Both the position numbers and the translations under genes were made by a program. From Pseudomonas bananamidigenes (GTDB lineage Bacteria > Pseudomonadota > Gammaproteobacteria > Pseudomonadales > Pseudomonadaceae), in the NCBI RefSeq assembly GCF_001679645.1, contig NZ_LRUN01000023.1, forward strand, positions 103,205-167,204: a DNA stretch of 64,000 nucleotides, written 5' to 3'. This document shows positions 38,253 to 46,676 of the stretch, in pieces. The notes beneath the pieces are model-generated. The model was given only the letters and a program-made list of their open reading frames with translations, made no database searches and was not told where the DNA came from. Each line of letters begins with the position of its first letter. The stretch's first letter is position 1.

Positions 38253-38891
38253 ATGAGCAAGATTCTTGCGATCCATGCCAGCCCACGCGGCGACCGTTCC
38301 CATTCGCGGCGCCTGGCGGAAAGCTTTCTCAGTGCCTGGCAAGTCCGTCATCCGCAGGCGCAAGTCACCCGCCGCGAAGTGGGCAGGGCACTGATTCCGG
38401 CGGTCAACGAGGCGTTTGTCGCGGCGGCGTTTTATCCGGAGCCCGAAGCACGGCCATTGTCGATGCAGGCCGATCTGGCCCTCAGCGATCAACTGGTGGG
38501 CGAGTTGTTCGATCACGACCTGCTGCTGATTTCCACGCCGATGTACAACTTCAACGTGCCCAGCGGTCTCAAGGCCTGGGTCGACCAGATCGTGCGTCTG
38601 GGCCTGACGTTCGACCACACCCTGGACAACGGCATCGCCCAGTACACGCCGCTGTTGCGCGGCAAGAAAGCGCTGATCGTCACCACGCGCGGCGGTTTCG
38701 GTTTCGGCCCGGGCGGCGAGCTGGAGGCACTGAATCACGCCGATCCATGGCTGCGCACGGCGCTGGGTTTCATCGGTATCAATGACGTCTCGGTGGTTGC
38801 GGCCGAGGGCGAGGAATCCGCCGAACGCACCTTCGCGGTGTCGGTGGCCGAGGCCGAGCAGCGCTTGCTCGATCTCGCCCGGGAGTTCTAG
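38253..38891 (+). CDS. azoR: FMN-dependent NADH-azoreductase
   Basis: 212-residue flavodoxin-fold quinone/azo reductase. The N-terminal phosphate-binding loop is [22 protein letters not shown], and [22 protein letters not shown] is the FMN-binding and active-site signature of AzoR. It transfers two electrons from NADH to quinones or azo compounds, protecting against electrophiles. An AAGGAG site precedes the ATG at 38253. Directly followed by an SMR exporter gene with no gap. Confidence 0.94.
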   Translation: MSKILAIHASPRGDRSHSRRLAESFLSAWQVRHPQAQVTRREVGRALIPAVNEAFVAAAFYPEPEARPLSMQADLALSDQLVGELFDHDLLLISTPMYNFNVPSGLKAWVDQIVRLGLTFDHTLDNGIAQYTPLLRGKKALIVTTRGGFGFGPGGELEALNHADPWLRTALGFIGINDVSVVAAEGEESAERTFAVSVAEAEQRLLDLAREF

Positions 38892-39197
38892 GTGGCCTGG
38901 CTGTTTCTGCTGATCGCCGCTGGATTCGAAGTCACTTTCGCCATGGGCATGAAGTACGCCGAGGGTTTCACCCGGCTCTGGCCATCGTTGATCACTGTGG
39001 TGGCGGCGGTGGGCGGGGTTTATTTCCTGACCCTGGCGATGCGTGAATTGCCGGTCAGCATCGCCTATCCGATCTGGACCGCCATCGGTTCACTGGGCAC
39101 GGTGTTTCTCGGTTTTGCGCTGCTGGGCGAGAGCCTGACGCCGGTGAAGGTGCTGTCGGTGGGGCTGATTGTGGCGGGGGTGGTGGGGCTGAAGTAG
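38892..39197 (+). CDS. SMR-family transporter (Gdx/SugE-like)
   Basis: 101-residue small multidrug resistance protein with four transmembrane helices. The essential Glu is in AAGFEVTFAMGMKYAEGFTRL, near residue 13, and PISIAYPIWT-type PVSIAYPIWTAIGSLG in helix 3 is conserved. The EV..A.GMKY..GF motif is closer to guanidinium exporters (Gdx, formerly SugE) than to EmrE. It begins with a GTG immediately after the azoR stop (TAGGTG), implying translational coupling. No guanidine riboswitch is seen. Confidence 0.9.
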   Translation: MAWLFLLIAAGFEVTFAMGMKYAEGFTRLWPSLITVVAAVGGVYFLTLAMRELPVSIAYPIWTAIGSLGTVFLGFALLGESLTPVKVLSVGLIVAGVVGLK

Positions 39198-39288
39198 GCT
39201 GGTCGTGGAGTTGTCATCATCACGGAGGATGCTTGGCGGGCGTTTTGCGCGTCTCGCATCCACCCACCGACCACAGGGATGTCTGCCC

Positions 39289-40179
39289 ATGTCGCAGGAA
39301 TCGGCCACACGTTATCCACTGGTGCTGGTGCCGGGAATGCTCGGTTTCATCCGGCTGGTGCTGTACCCGTACTGGTACGGGATCATCAAGGCGCTGCGTC
39401 GGGGCGGGGCGACGGTGATTGCGGTGCAGGTGTCGCCGCTCAATTCCACCGAAGTGCGGGGCGAGCAGTTGCTGGCACGCATCGATGACATCCTGCGCGA
39501 GACCGGCGCGGCCAGGGTCAATCTGTTCGGCCATAGCCAGGGTTCGCTGACGGCGCGTTACGCGGCGGCGAAGCGTCCGGATCTGGTGGCGTCGGTAACC
39601 TCTGTGGCCGGCCCCAATCACGGTTCGGAACTGGCCGATTATCTGGCGAAACACTATCCGGCAGACAGCGCCCGGGGCCGCATCCTCGAGGCGTTGCTGC
39701 GGTTTGTCGGCTGGCTGATGGCATTGCTGGAGACCGGTTACCACGGGCCGAAACTGCCGGTGGATATTCACGCTTCGCACCATTCCCTGACGACCGAGGG
39801 CGTGGCGCTGTTCAACCAGCGTTATCCACAGGGGTTGCCGGAAACCTGGGGCGGGCACGGGCCGGAAGAGGTCAACGGCGTGCGGTATTACTCGTGGTCC
39901 GGCACCTTGCAGCCGGGCAAGACCGATCGTGGCGGCAACCTGTTCGACGGCACCAACCGCAGTTGCCGGTTGTTCGCCGAAACCTTCGTGCGCGAGCCGG
40001 GACAGTGCGACGGCATGGTCGGACGCTACAGCTCGCACCTGGGCACGGTCATCGGCGATGACTACCCGCTGGACCACTTCGACATCGTCAACCAGTCACT
40101 GGGACTGGTCGGCAAAGGAGCGGACCCGGTGCGGCTGTTCGTCGAGCATGCGGCGCGGTTGAAAGCCGCCGGGGTTTAA
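39289..40179 (+). CDS. Triacylglycerol lipase (family I.1, alpha/beta hydrolase)
   Basis: 296-residue lipase. LVLVPGMLGF forms the oxyanion region; the nucleophile Ser83 sits in GHSQG; the Asp in GQCDGMVG and the His in LDHFD complete the triad. TSVAGPNHGSELADYL is typical of family I.1 Pseudomonas lipases. The two Cys of the conserved disulphide (RSCRLF and GQCDG) are present. No signal peptide is visible with the ATG at 39289, as in P. fragi-type lipases. No lipase foldase gene is adjacent. Confidence 0.93.
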   Translation: MSQESATRYPLVLVPGMLGFIRLVLYPYWYGIIKALRRGGATVIAVQVSPLNSTEVRGEQLLARIDDILRETGAARVNLFGHSQGSLTARYAAAKRPDLVASVTSVAGPNHGSELADYLAKHYPADSARGRILEALLRFVGWLMALLETGYHGPKLPVDIHASHHSLTTEGVALFNQRYPQGLPETWGGHGPEEVNGVRYYSWSGTLQPGKTDRGGNLFDGTNRSCRLFAETFVREPGQCDGMVGRYSSHLGTVIGDDYPLDHFDIVNQSLGLVGKGADPVRLFVEHAARLKAAGV

Positions 40180-40200
40180 CCGTTAAACCGAGGTATCGTT

Positions 40201-40282
40201 CTTCGCGAGCAAGCTCGCTCCCACAGGGGAACGCATTCCAAATGTGGGAGCGACGGTGCGACGATTCGACTTGCTCGCGAAG
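40201..40282. repeat. Asymmetric REPIN after the lipase gene
   Basis: Left arm CTTCGCGAGCAAGCTCGCTC is a standard REP. The right arm is interrupted: GTGGGAGCGACGGTGCGACG followed by ATTCGACTTGCTCGCGAAG, i.e. it carries about 15 extra bases in its loop. It lies between convergent genes. Confidence 0.85.
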
Positions 40283-40290
40283 AAGCCGGA

Positions 40291-41178
40291 TCAGGCGATG
40301 CTGAGTTTGCGACCGAGTACGGTGGTCCAGCGTTCGGAAAGAATCACCCCGCCCAGCGTCAGCAAGCCACCGACCAGGTGATACATCGCCAGTTGTTCCT
40401 TCAGCACCACCGCTGCAATCAGCGCCGTGATCAGTGGCAGCAGGTTGAAGAACAGCGTGGTCCGGCTCGGCCCCAGACGCTGCACGGCCTGCATCCACGC
40501 CAGCGGCGCGAGCATCGAGGCCAGCAGACAGGCATAAAGCACCAGCGGAATGTTCTGCAGGCTCAGGCCGGTCTTCGGTGAAACGGCATACAGCGGAAAC
40601 AGCACCACTACCGCCACCAGCACCTGCAAATACAGCAACACCAGCGGCGGCAGGCGCAGCTGCCATTTTTTCAGCAGCGTGCTGTAGATCGCGTAGGCGA
40701 GGGTGGCGATCAGCATCATCGCGTCACCCAGGTTCACTCCGTGTTGCAGCAGTGCGCCGAGGCTGCCGGACGACACCACCACCAGCACACCGGCGAAGGA
40801 CAGCACCGCACCGACCAGTGCCCCGGCGGTCAGGCGCTGACCGAGACTGATGATCGCCATGGTCAGCGACATCAGCGGCATCAGCGACAGGATGATGCCC
40901 ATGTTGGTGGCGCTGGTCATGGTGGCCGCGAAATAGGCCAGGCTCTGATAGACCGCCATCCCGAGCACGCCGAGGATGAAGATCCTGCTCAGGTTCGGGC
41001 GAATCTGCGGCCAATGTGCGAGAACTTTCCCGAGCATGAACGGGGTGAACAACAGGCCGGCGAACAGCCAGCGGTAGAAGCCGATCTCGGCGGGGAAAAT
41101 GGCACCGACCGCGAGTTTGTTGATCACGGTGTTGCCGGCCCAGATGAAAATCGCCAGCAGGGGAAACGCGTATTGCAT
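40291..41178 (-). CDS. EamA/DMT family transporter
   Basis: 295-residue inner-membrane exporter with ten transmembrane segments in two EamA repeats (about 1-135 and 150-290). Starts MQYAFPLLAIFIWAGNTVINKLAVG; the second repeat contains LGPSRTTLFFNLLPLITALIAAVVL and a GGLLTLGGVIL ending. DMT proteins export metabolites such as amino acids or drugs; the substrate is unknown. Divergent from the AraC gene, so probably its target. Confidence 0.93.
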   Translation of the reverse strand: MQYAFPLLAIFIWAGNTVINKLAVGAIFPAEIGFYRWLFAGLLFTPFMLGKVLAHWPQIRPNLSRIFILGVLGMAVYQSLAYFAATMTSATNMGIILSLMPLMSLTMAIISLGQRLTAGALVGAVLSFAGVLVVVSSGSLGALLQHGVNLGDAMMLIATLAYAIYSTLLKKWQLRLPPLVLLYLQVLVAVVVLFPLYAVSPKTGLSLQNIPLVLYACLLASMLAPLAWMQAVQRLGPSRTTLFFNLLPLITALIAAVVLKEQLAMYHLVGGLLTLGGVILSERWTTVLGRKLSIA

Positions 41179-41276
41179 GGGAGGAGAAACCAGTACGTTG
41201 ATGAGCGCTGATTATCCCTTGTCCGGATGCAGGCCTATACTGCGAACCGGACAAACTGCCTCTGATTCCGGACAGC

Positions 41277-42071
41277 ATGAACAGTAAACACATCGATCTG
41301 CTGGATTTCAGCGAACTGCCCTCGGCCGTGTATTTCCGCTATGCCGACTTCAACGCCCACGAATACGCCGCGCCCCACCGTCATCCATGGGGCACGCTGG
41401 AATACGCGGCTCACGGCGTGCTGCACATGGAGGTCGACGGCAGTCGCTTCATGTCGCCGCCGCAATACGCGGTGTGGGTGCCGCCGCAGGTCGAGCACAG
41501 CTTCTACAGTCATCAGCCGGTGAATTACCGGGCGGTGTGCCTGGCGCCCGGGGTGTGCGCGGATTTGCCGGCGCACGCGTGCACCCTGGCGATCAGCGAT
41601 ATCCTCAAGGCCATCCTCAAGGACTTCGCCGCCCGGGATGTGAAGATTCCTGCGCTCGAGGCCGACCAGAGACTGGCCCGGGTACTGGTGGATCAACTGC
41701 GTCAGGCGCCGGTTCATCAGTGTTATCTGCCGTACGCCAGCAGTCCCGGTTTGCGGATCATCCTCGAAACCCTGCAGGCCGAGCCCGGTAACAATGAACC
41801 GCTGGCGCACTGGGCGGCACAGGTGCATGTCAGCGAACGCACCCTGGCCCGGCAATTCGTCCGGGAGCTGGGGATGAGTTTCGGCGAATGGCGTCAGCGC
41901 CTGCGTTATCTCGCCGCCATCGAGGCGTTGGAGAGGTCACGCAGCGTGCAGGAAATCGCTTTCGATCTCGGTTATAGCAGCGGCTCGGCGTTCATCGCCA
42001 TGTTCGCCCGGCAGGCCGGGTGTACGCCGGAGCAATACCGGCGCAGTCATCTGGAGAGCAGGAAGGTGTAA
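41277..42071 (+). CDS. AraC-family transcriptional regulator
   Basis: 264-residue regulator with an N-terminal cupin domain (AAPHRHPWGTLEYAAHGVLHMEV) and a C-terminal AraC double helix-turn-helix. WAAQVHVSERTLARQFVRELGMSFGEWRQRLR and IAFDLGYSSGSAFIAMFARQ are textbook matches. It is divergent from the EamA exporter with 98 bases between starts and likely controls it in response to a small ligand bound by the cupin. Confidence 0.94.
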   Translation: MNSKHIDLLDFSELPSAVYFRYADFNAHEYAAPHRHPWGTLEYAAHGVLHMEVDGSRFMSPPQYAVWVPPQVEHSFYSHQPVNYRAVCLAPGVCADLPAHACTLAISDILKAILKDFAARDVKIPALEADQRLARVLVDQLRQAPVHQCYLPYASSPGLRIILETLQAEPGNNEPLAHWAAQVHVSERTLARQFVRELGMSFGEWRQRLRYLAAIEALERSRSVQEIAFDLGYSSGSAFIAMFARQAGCTPEQYRRSHLESRKV

Positions 42072-42134
42072 CAAGCTTTGACTACACTCAGCCGGAGGCC
42101 GTATCCATCGATGCGGCGACAAGGAGAAAACTCC

Positions 42135-42440
42135 ATGAAGATGCTGCGTGTCCCTTTGTTGATGATCGGTCTGCTGCTGTGCTCCCAGGGTTTCGCCGCC
42201 ACGGCGCAACAGAACAAGATGACCACCTGCAACGCCGACGCCACGGCCAAGAGCCTCAAGGGCGACGAGCGCAAAGCCTTCATGAGCACTTGCCTGAAGG
42301 CCGCGCCGGCTGCCAACGACGCCAAGACCCTGACCCCGCAGCAGGAAAAGATGAAGACCTGTAACGCCGACGCGAAAACCAAGGCCCTGACCGGTGATGC
42401 GCGCAAGGCGTTCATGAGTGATTGCCTGAAGAAAAAATGA
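42135..42440 (+). CDS. PsiF-repeat periplasmic protein
   Basis: 101-residue secreted protein with a signal peptide (MKMLRVPLLMIGLLLCSQGFA) and two PsiF repeats, each of the form MxTCNADAxxKxLxGDxRKAFMSxCLK. Each repeat holds two Cys that probably form a disulphide. E. coli PsiF is phosphate-starvation induced; its function is unknown. GGAGAA precedes the ATG. Confidence 0.93.
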   Translation: MKMLRVPLLMIGLLLCSQGFAATAQQNKMTTCNADATAKSLKGDERKAFMSTCLKAAPAANDAKTLTPQQEKMKTCNADAKTKALTGDARKAFMSDCLKKK

Positions 42441-42476
42441 GAAGGTTCGGCGGGATGGGTTCGACTTGAGAACCGG

Positions 42477-42652
42477 CCCTCACCCTAACCCTCTCCCAGG
42501 GGGAGAGGGGACTGACCGCGTTGTCTCCAGACATTCTTCGACCTGAAACATCCGGTCGATTATGGATTCGATACAGTACTTTCAGGTCGCCGGATTTTCC
42601 GAGCATCCCGCAATTGGTTCCCTCTCCCTCCGGGAGAGGGCTAGGGTGAGGG
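42477..42652. repeat. Inverted repeat element of the CCCTCACCCTAACCCTCTCCC family
   Basis: Left arm CCCTCACCCTAACCCTCTCC then GGGGGAGAGGGG, and right arm CCCTCTCCCTCCGGGAGAGG then CTAGGGTGAGGG, enclosing about 110 bases. It is a different family from the REP elements. A second copy lies at 58706-58860. Confidence 0.88.
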
Positions 42653-42760
42653 CTGGTTATCAAGCCAAGCCCCAAACCCACAAACACCGCATATCCCTAG
42701 TGCTCCCAAAGGATCGCTGGCAGACTGCCAATCCTTTTACGCCGTTCGTTTTGAGGCTGT

Positions 42761-43774
42761 ATGCCAACGTTTTCTGAGCGTCATGTTGTGTTCTGGGTCA
42801 GTTGCATCATCATTTTCGGCGGTTTGCTGCTGGTGCTGCCGCTGCGTTTATTGCCCAGTCTGCTGGCGGGGCTGCTGGTATTCGAGCTGGTCAACATGCT
42901 CACCCCGCAACTGCAAAGGCTGATCGAAGGCCGTCGCGCGCGCTGGCTGGCGGTGGCTTTGCTGGGCACGCTGGTGGTGAGTGTGCTGGCGCTGATCTTT
43001 GCCGGGGCCATCAGTTTCCTTCTGCACGAGGCGGAGAACCCCGGGGCTTCCCTCGATAAATTCATGGGTGTGGTCGACCGTGCCCGGGGGCAGCTGCCGC
43101 CGTTTCTCGACAGCTACCTGCCGGCCAGTGCCGCCGAGTTCCGTGTCGCCATTGGCCAATGGGCGAGCAAACACCTGTCCGAGCTGCAACTGGTGGGCAA
43201 GGATGCGGCGCACATGTTCGTGACCCTGCTGATCGGCATGGTGCTGGGCGCGATCATCGCCTTGCAGCGCGTACCGGACGTCACCAAGCGCAAGCCGCTG
43301 GCGGCCGCACTGTTCGACCGTCTGCACCTGCTGGTTCAGGCGTTTCGCAATATCGTCTTCGCGCAGATCAAGATTTCCCTGCTCAACACCTTCTTCACCG
43401 GGATCTTCCTGGCAGTGATCCTGCCGTTGTTCGGGATCAAGCTGCCGCTGACCAAGACCCTGATCGTGCTGACCTTCCTGCTCGGCCTGCTGCCGGTGAT
43501 CGGCAACCTGATGTCGAACACGCTGATCACCATTGTCGGCCTGTCGCTGTCGATCTGGGTGGCGGTTGCCGCGCTGGGTTACCTGATCTTTATCCACAAG
43601 CTCGAATACTTCCTCAACGCGCGCATCGTCGGCGGGCAGATCAGTGCCAAGTCCTGGGAGTTGCTGCTGGCGATGCTGGTGTTCGAAGCCGCGTTCGGCC
43701 TGCCGGGGGTGGTGGCGGGGCCGATTTATTACGCGTATCTGAAGAGTGAGTTGAAGCTGGGAGGAATGGTTTAA
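42761..43774 (+). CDS. AI-2E family (PerM-like) transporter
   Basis: 337-residue membrane protein of the autoinducer-2 exporter superfamily, with about seven to eight membrane segments and a central soluble part. Typical features are LLPSLLAGLLVFELVNMLTPQL at the N-terminus and LPVIGNLMSNTLITIVGL and WELLLAMLVFEAAFGLPGVVAGPIYYAYLK at the end. Substrate is unknown; homologues export varied small molecules or ions. Confidence 0.9.
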   Translation: MPTFSERHVVFWVSCIIIFGGLLLVLPLRLLPSLLAGLLVFELVNMLTPQLQRLIEGRRARWLAVALLGTLVVSVLALIFAGAISFLLHEAENPGASLDKFMGVVDRARGQLPPFLDSYLPASAAEFRVAIGQWASKHLSELQLVGKDAAHMFVTLLIGMVLGAIIALQRVPDVTKRKPLAAALFDRLHLLVQAFRNIVFAQIKISLLNTFFTGIFLAVILPLFGIKLPLTKTLIVLTFLLGLLPVIGNLMSNTLITIVGLSLSIWVAVAALGYLIFIHKLEYFLNARIVGGQISAKSWELLLAMLVFEAAFGLPGVVAGPIYYAYLKSELKLGGMV

Positions 43775-43789
43775 AAGCAGCTGCGAGTT

Positions 43790-43820
43790 GATCGTTCCCA
43801 CGCAGAGCGTGGGAACGATC
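43790..43820. terminator. Hairpin repeat between convergent genes
   Basis: GATCGTTCCCACGC pairs perfectly with GCGTGGGAACGATC around a 3-base loop. The same sequence recurs at 63953 and in part at 60455, so it is a third dispersed repeat family; here it sits between convergent genes and can act as a 3' structure. Confidence 0.8.
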
Positions 43821-43829
43821 ATCGTGGTG

Positions 43830-45104
43830 TCAGTTCATCGAGCCGTAACGTTTCATGGCCTCGATCGCCAGACCGCTGCCGATGCTGCCAAAGATGTTGC
43901 CTTCCACATGCCGGGCATTCGGCAGCATCGCTGAAACGCTGTTGCGCAGCGCCGGAATGCCGCTGGAACCGCCGGTGAAGAACACCGTATCGACCTGACC
44001 CACCGCCACATTGGCGTCCGCCAGCAATTGCGTGACGCTGCCGCGCACCCGTTCCAGTTGCGAGTCGATGGCTGTCTCGAACAAGGAACGGGTCAGTTCC
44101 ACGCTCAACCCGGACTCGATGCGATCCAGTGCTACATGGCGGCTGTCGTTGTGGGTCAGATGGATCTTGGTTTCTTCCACTTCCATCGCCAGCCAGTGCC
44201 CGGCGCGCTGTTCGATCAGCTTGAACAGACGGTCGATGCCGCCGGTGTCTTCGATGTCGTAGCGCATGCTGCCCAGCGCCAGGGTCGACTTCTGCGAATA
44301 CACCGAGTTGATGGTGTGCCAGGTCGCCAGGTTCATGTGGTGACTGGTCGGCATCAGCGCGCCGCTCTTCATGCGGCTGCCGTAGCCGAACAGCGGCATC
44401 AGGCCCTGCAGGCTCAGTTGCTTGTCGAAATCGGTCCCGCCGATGTGCACGCCGCCGGTGGCAAGGATATCGTCGTGTCGGTTGTCCATGCCCCGGCGCT
44501 CCGGCGACAGGCGCACCAGGGAGAAGTCCGAGGTACCACCGCCGATGTCGACGATCAGTACCAGTTCTTCACTTTCGATGGTCGACTCATAGTCGAATGC
44601 CGCAGCAATCGGCTCGTACTGGAACGACACGTCCTTGAAACCGAGCTTGCGCGCCACTTCCACCAGGGTGTCTTCGGCTTCCTGGTCAGCCAGCGGATCG
44701 TCGTCGACGAAGAACACCGGGCGACCCAGCACAACCTGCTCGAACTCACGACCGGCGGCGGCTTCGGCGCGGCTCTTGAGTTGGCCGATGAACAGCCCGA
44801 GCAAGTCCTTGAATGGCATCGCGGTGCCCAGAACGCTGGTGTCGTGCTTGATCAGCTTGGAGCCGAGCAGGCTCTTGAGCGAGCGCATCAGCCGGCCTTC
44901 GTAGCCTTCCAGGTATTCGTGCAGCGCCAGACGACCGTAGACCGGGCGGCGCTCCTCGATATTGAAGAACACCACCGAGGGCAGGGTGATCTTGTCGTCT
45001 TCCAGCGCGATCATCGTTTCCATGCCGGGGCGCAGCCAGCCGACGGTGGAGTTGGACGTGCCGAAGTCGATGCCGCAGGCACGGGCTGGAGAGGCGTCTT
45101 TCAT
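43830..45104 (-). CDS. Hsp70-family protein (YegD-like)
   Basis: 424-residue protein consisting of the ATPase domain of Hsp70 without a full substrate-binding domain. The phosphate motifs GIDFGTSNSTVGW (about residue 11) and VDIGGGTSDFSLVRL, plus the adenosine motif FFTGGSSGIPALRN, are intact. It resembles E. coli YegD. It is divergent from cbpA-cbpM, and a heat-shock-type promoter lies in the shared 292-base gap. A chaperone role is likely but not proven for this subgroup. Confidence 0.92.
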   Translation of the reverse strand: MKDASPARACGIDFGTSNSTVGWLRPGMETMIALEDDKITLPSVVFFNIEERRPVYGRLALHEYLEGYEGRLMRSLKSLLGSKLIKHDTSVLGTAMPFKDLLGLFIGQLKSRAEAAAGREFEQVVLGRPVFFVDDDPLADQEAEDTLVEVARKLGFKDVSFQYEPIAAAFDYESTIESEELVLIVDIGGGTSDFSLVRLSPERRGMDNRHDDILATGGVHIGGTDFDKQLSLQGLMPLFGYGSRMKSGALMPTSHHMNLATWHTINSVYSQKSTLALGSMRYDIEDTGGIDRLFKLIEQRAGHWLAMEVEETKIHLTHNDSRHVALDRIESGLSVELTRSLFETAIDSQLERVRGSVTQLLADANVAVGQVDTVFFTGGSSGIPALRNSVSAMLPNARHVEGNIFGSIGSGLAIEAMKRYGSMN

Positions 45105-45199
45105 GTCTTTCGGTTCCGGTCAAAAAAACGGCCGCGCAGTGTATGCCAGTGCGCAGCAGATTCGAAGGCCGGTCATCCGCTATTTCACGACTATGCTTG

Positions 45200-45227
45200 C
45201 TTGAAAGTCGCCGCTTTGCCCCAAAAT
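45200..45227 (+). promoter_or_regulatory. Probable sigma-32 (RpoH) promoter of cbpA-cbpM
   Basis: CTTGAAA (45200-45206), a 12-base spacer, and CCCCAAAAT (45219-45227) match the heat-shock consensus CTTGAAA-N11-16-CCCCATnT with one or two differences. It points toward cbpA, leaving a leader of about 165 bases. Confidence 0.65.
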
Positions 45228-45396
45228 TGCTGGCATGGGCCGGCAGACACACCGGCGGTCGCAAGAACCGCCGTCCACTGCCGATAAACTTCTGCTGCGC
45301 CACCCGGTCACAACCTTGAGATCGGTCAACCCGGCACGCGCGAACAGGCGCATGCCGGCATCGGCGCGAAATCGATAACGGATGGTGATTCCTTCG

Positions 45397-46344
45397 ATGG
45401 ACTTCAAAGACTATTACAAGATACTCGGCGTGGAGCCGACGGCTGACGACAAGGCGATCAAGGCGGCCTATCGCAAGCTGGCGCGCAAATACCACCCCGA
45501 TGTCAGCAAGGAAAAAGACGCCGAGACCAAGTTCAAGGATGTCTCGGAAGCCTATGAAGCGCTGAAAAGCGCCGACAAGCGCGCCGAATACGACGACCTG
45601 CGCCGCTACGGTCAGCACGGCCAGCCATTTCAGGGGCCGCCGGGCTGGCAGAGCCGTGGTGGTTTTGGCGGCGGTGGCGACACCGGTGACTTCTCGGACT
45701 TCTTCAGTTCGATTTTCGGTAATCGTGGTCCCGGATTCGGTGGCGGCGGCGGTCGGCAATCTCGCAGCGCCGGGCGCCGGGGAGAAGACGTGGAACTGGA
45801 ATTGCCGATTTTCCTGGAAGAGACCCTGTCGAACGAATCGAAAAAGATCAGCTTCCAGGTGCCGCAATACAACGCCAACGGCCAGCATGTCAGCAACACC
45901 AGCAAGAGCCTGAATGTGAAAATTCCGGCGGGCGTGACCGACGGCGAGCGCATTCGCCTCAAGGGGCAGGGCGCACCGGGCATCGGTGGCGGCACCAGTG
46001 GCGATCTGTACCTGACCATCCGTTTCGCGCCACACCCGAAATTCGATGTCGAAGGCGAGAACCTGATCATCACCCTGCCGCTGGCACCGTGGGAACTGGC
46101 GCTGGGGACCGAAGTGGCGGTGCCGACCCTGACCGGCAAGATCAACCTCAAGGTGCCGGCCGGCAGCCAGAACGGCCAGCGCATGCGTGCCAAGGGCCAC
46201 GGTCTGCAGAACAAGGCGGGTGAACGCGGCTACCTGTTCGTCCAGCTCAAGGCTGTCATGCCGAAAGCCACGGGCGATGACGTCAAGGCGCTGTGGCAGG
46301 AACTGGCGAAGAAAGCCGCCTTCAATCCGCGAGAGAACTTCTGA
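45397..46344 (+). CDS. cbpA: DnaJ-class curved DNA-binding protein CbpA
   Basis: 315-residue co-chaperone. The J domain covers residues 1-70 with the HPD motif at 33-35 (KYHPDVSK). A Gly/Phe-rich linker (about 80-130, [21 protein letters not shown]) and the DnaJ C-terminal beta domains follow; the zinc-finger of DnaJ is absent, as expected. It stimulates DnaK and binds curved DNA. The ATG at 45397 ([12 protein letters not shown]) is the family start. cbpM follows after 23 bases. Confidence 0.96.
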   Translation: MDFKDYYKILGVEPTADDKAIKAAYRKLARKYHPDVSKEKDAETKFKDVSEAYEALKSADKRAEYDDLRRYGQHGQPFQGPPGWQSRGGFGGGGDTGDFSDFFSSIFGNRGPGFGGGGGRQSRSAGRRGEDVELELPIFLEETLSNESKKISFQVPQYNANGQHVSNTSKSLNVKIPAGVTDGERIRLKGQGAPGIGGGTSGDLYLTIRFAPHPKFDVEGENLIITLPLAPWELALGTEVAVPTLTGKINLKVPAGSQNGQRMRAKGHGLQNKAGERGYLFVQLKAVMPKATGDDVKALWQELAKKAAFNPRENF

Positions 46345-46367
46345 ATTTGACGACGGAGTAGCCCATC

Positions 46368-46673
46368 ATGAGCAGCACCCTGATCGTTCAACTGGACATG
46401 ACAGAATTCTGTAAGGCGGCCGATTTGTCGGACGCCTGGGTGATCGAAATCGTCGATCACGGCATCCTCGAACCTCAGGGTACGCAGCCCCGGGAATGGC
46501 GCTTCACCGACTATGAACTGGCCCTGGCCAAACGCGCCGCCAGGTTGCGGCGCGACCTGGAGCTGGAGTGGGAAGGCGTCGCCCTGGCGCTGGATCTGCT
46601 GGACGAGGTGAAGGAGCTGCGAGCGGAGAACCGCATGTTGCGCCAGCGACTGGCGCGGCTGGTGGTCGAATAG
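46368..46673 (+). CDS. cbpM: Chaperone modulatory protein CbpM
   Basis: 101-residue protein that binds the CbpA J domain and inhibits it. It has a MerR-like winged helix (LIVQLDMTEFCKAADLSDAWVIEIVDHGI) followed by a coiled-coil (DLELEWEGVALALDLLDEVKELRAENRMLRQRL in essence). The cbpA-cbpM gene pair is standard in gammaproteobacteria. Confidence 0.94.
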   Translation: MSSTLIVQLDMTEFCKAADLSDAWVIEIVDHGILEPQGTQPREWRFTDYELALAKRAARLRRDLELEWEGVALALDLLDEVKELRAENRMLRQRLARLVVE

Positions 46674-46676
46674 TGC

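Noticed and set aside
44746..46200. Minus-strand ORF of 484 codons spanning cbpA and the Hsp70-like gene's 5' part
   Set aside because: It merges shadow frames of two real genes and the intergenic region; no domain is recognised.
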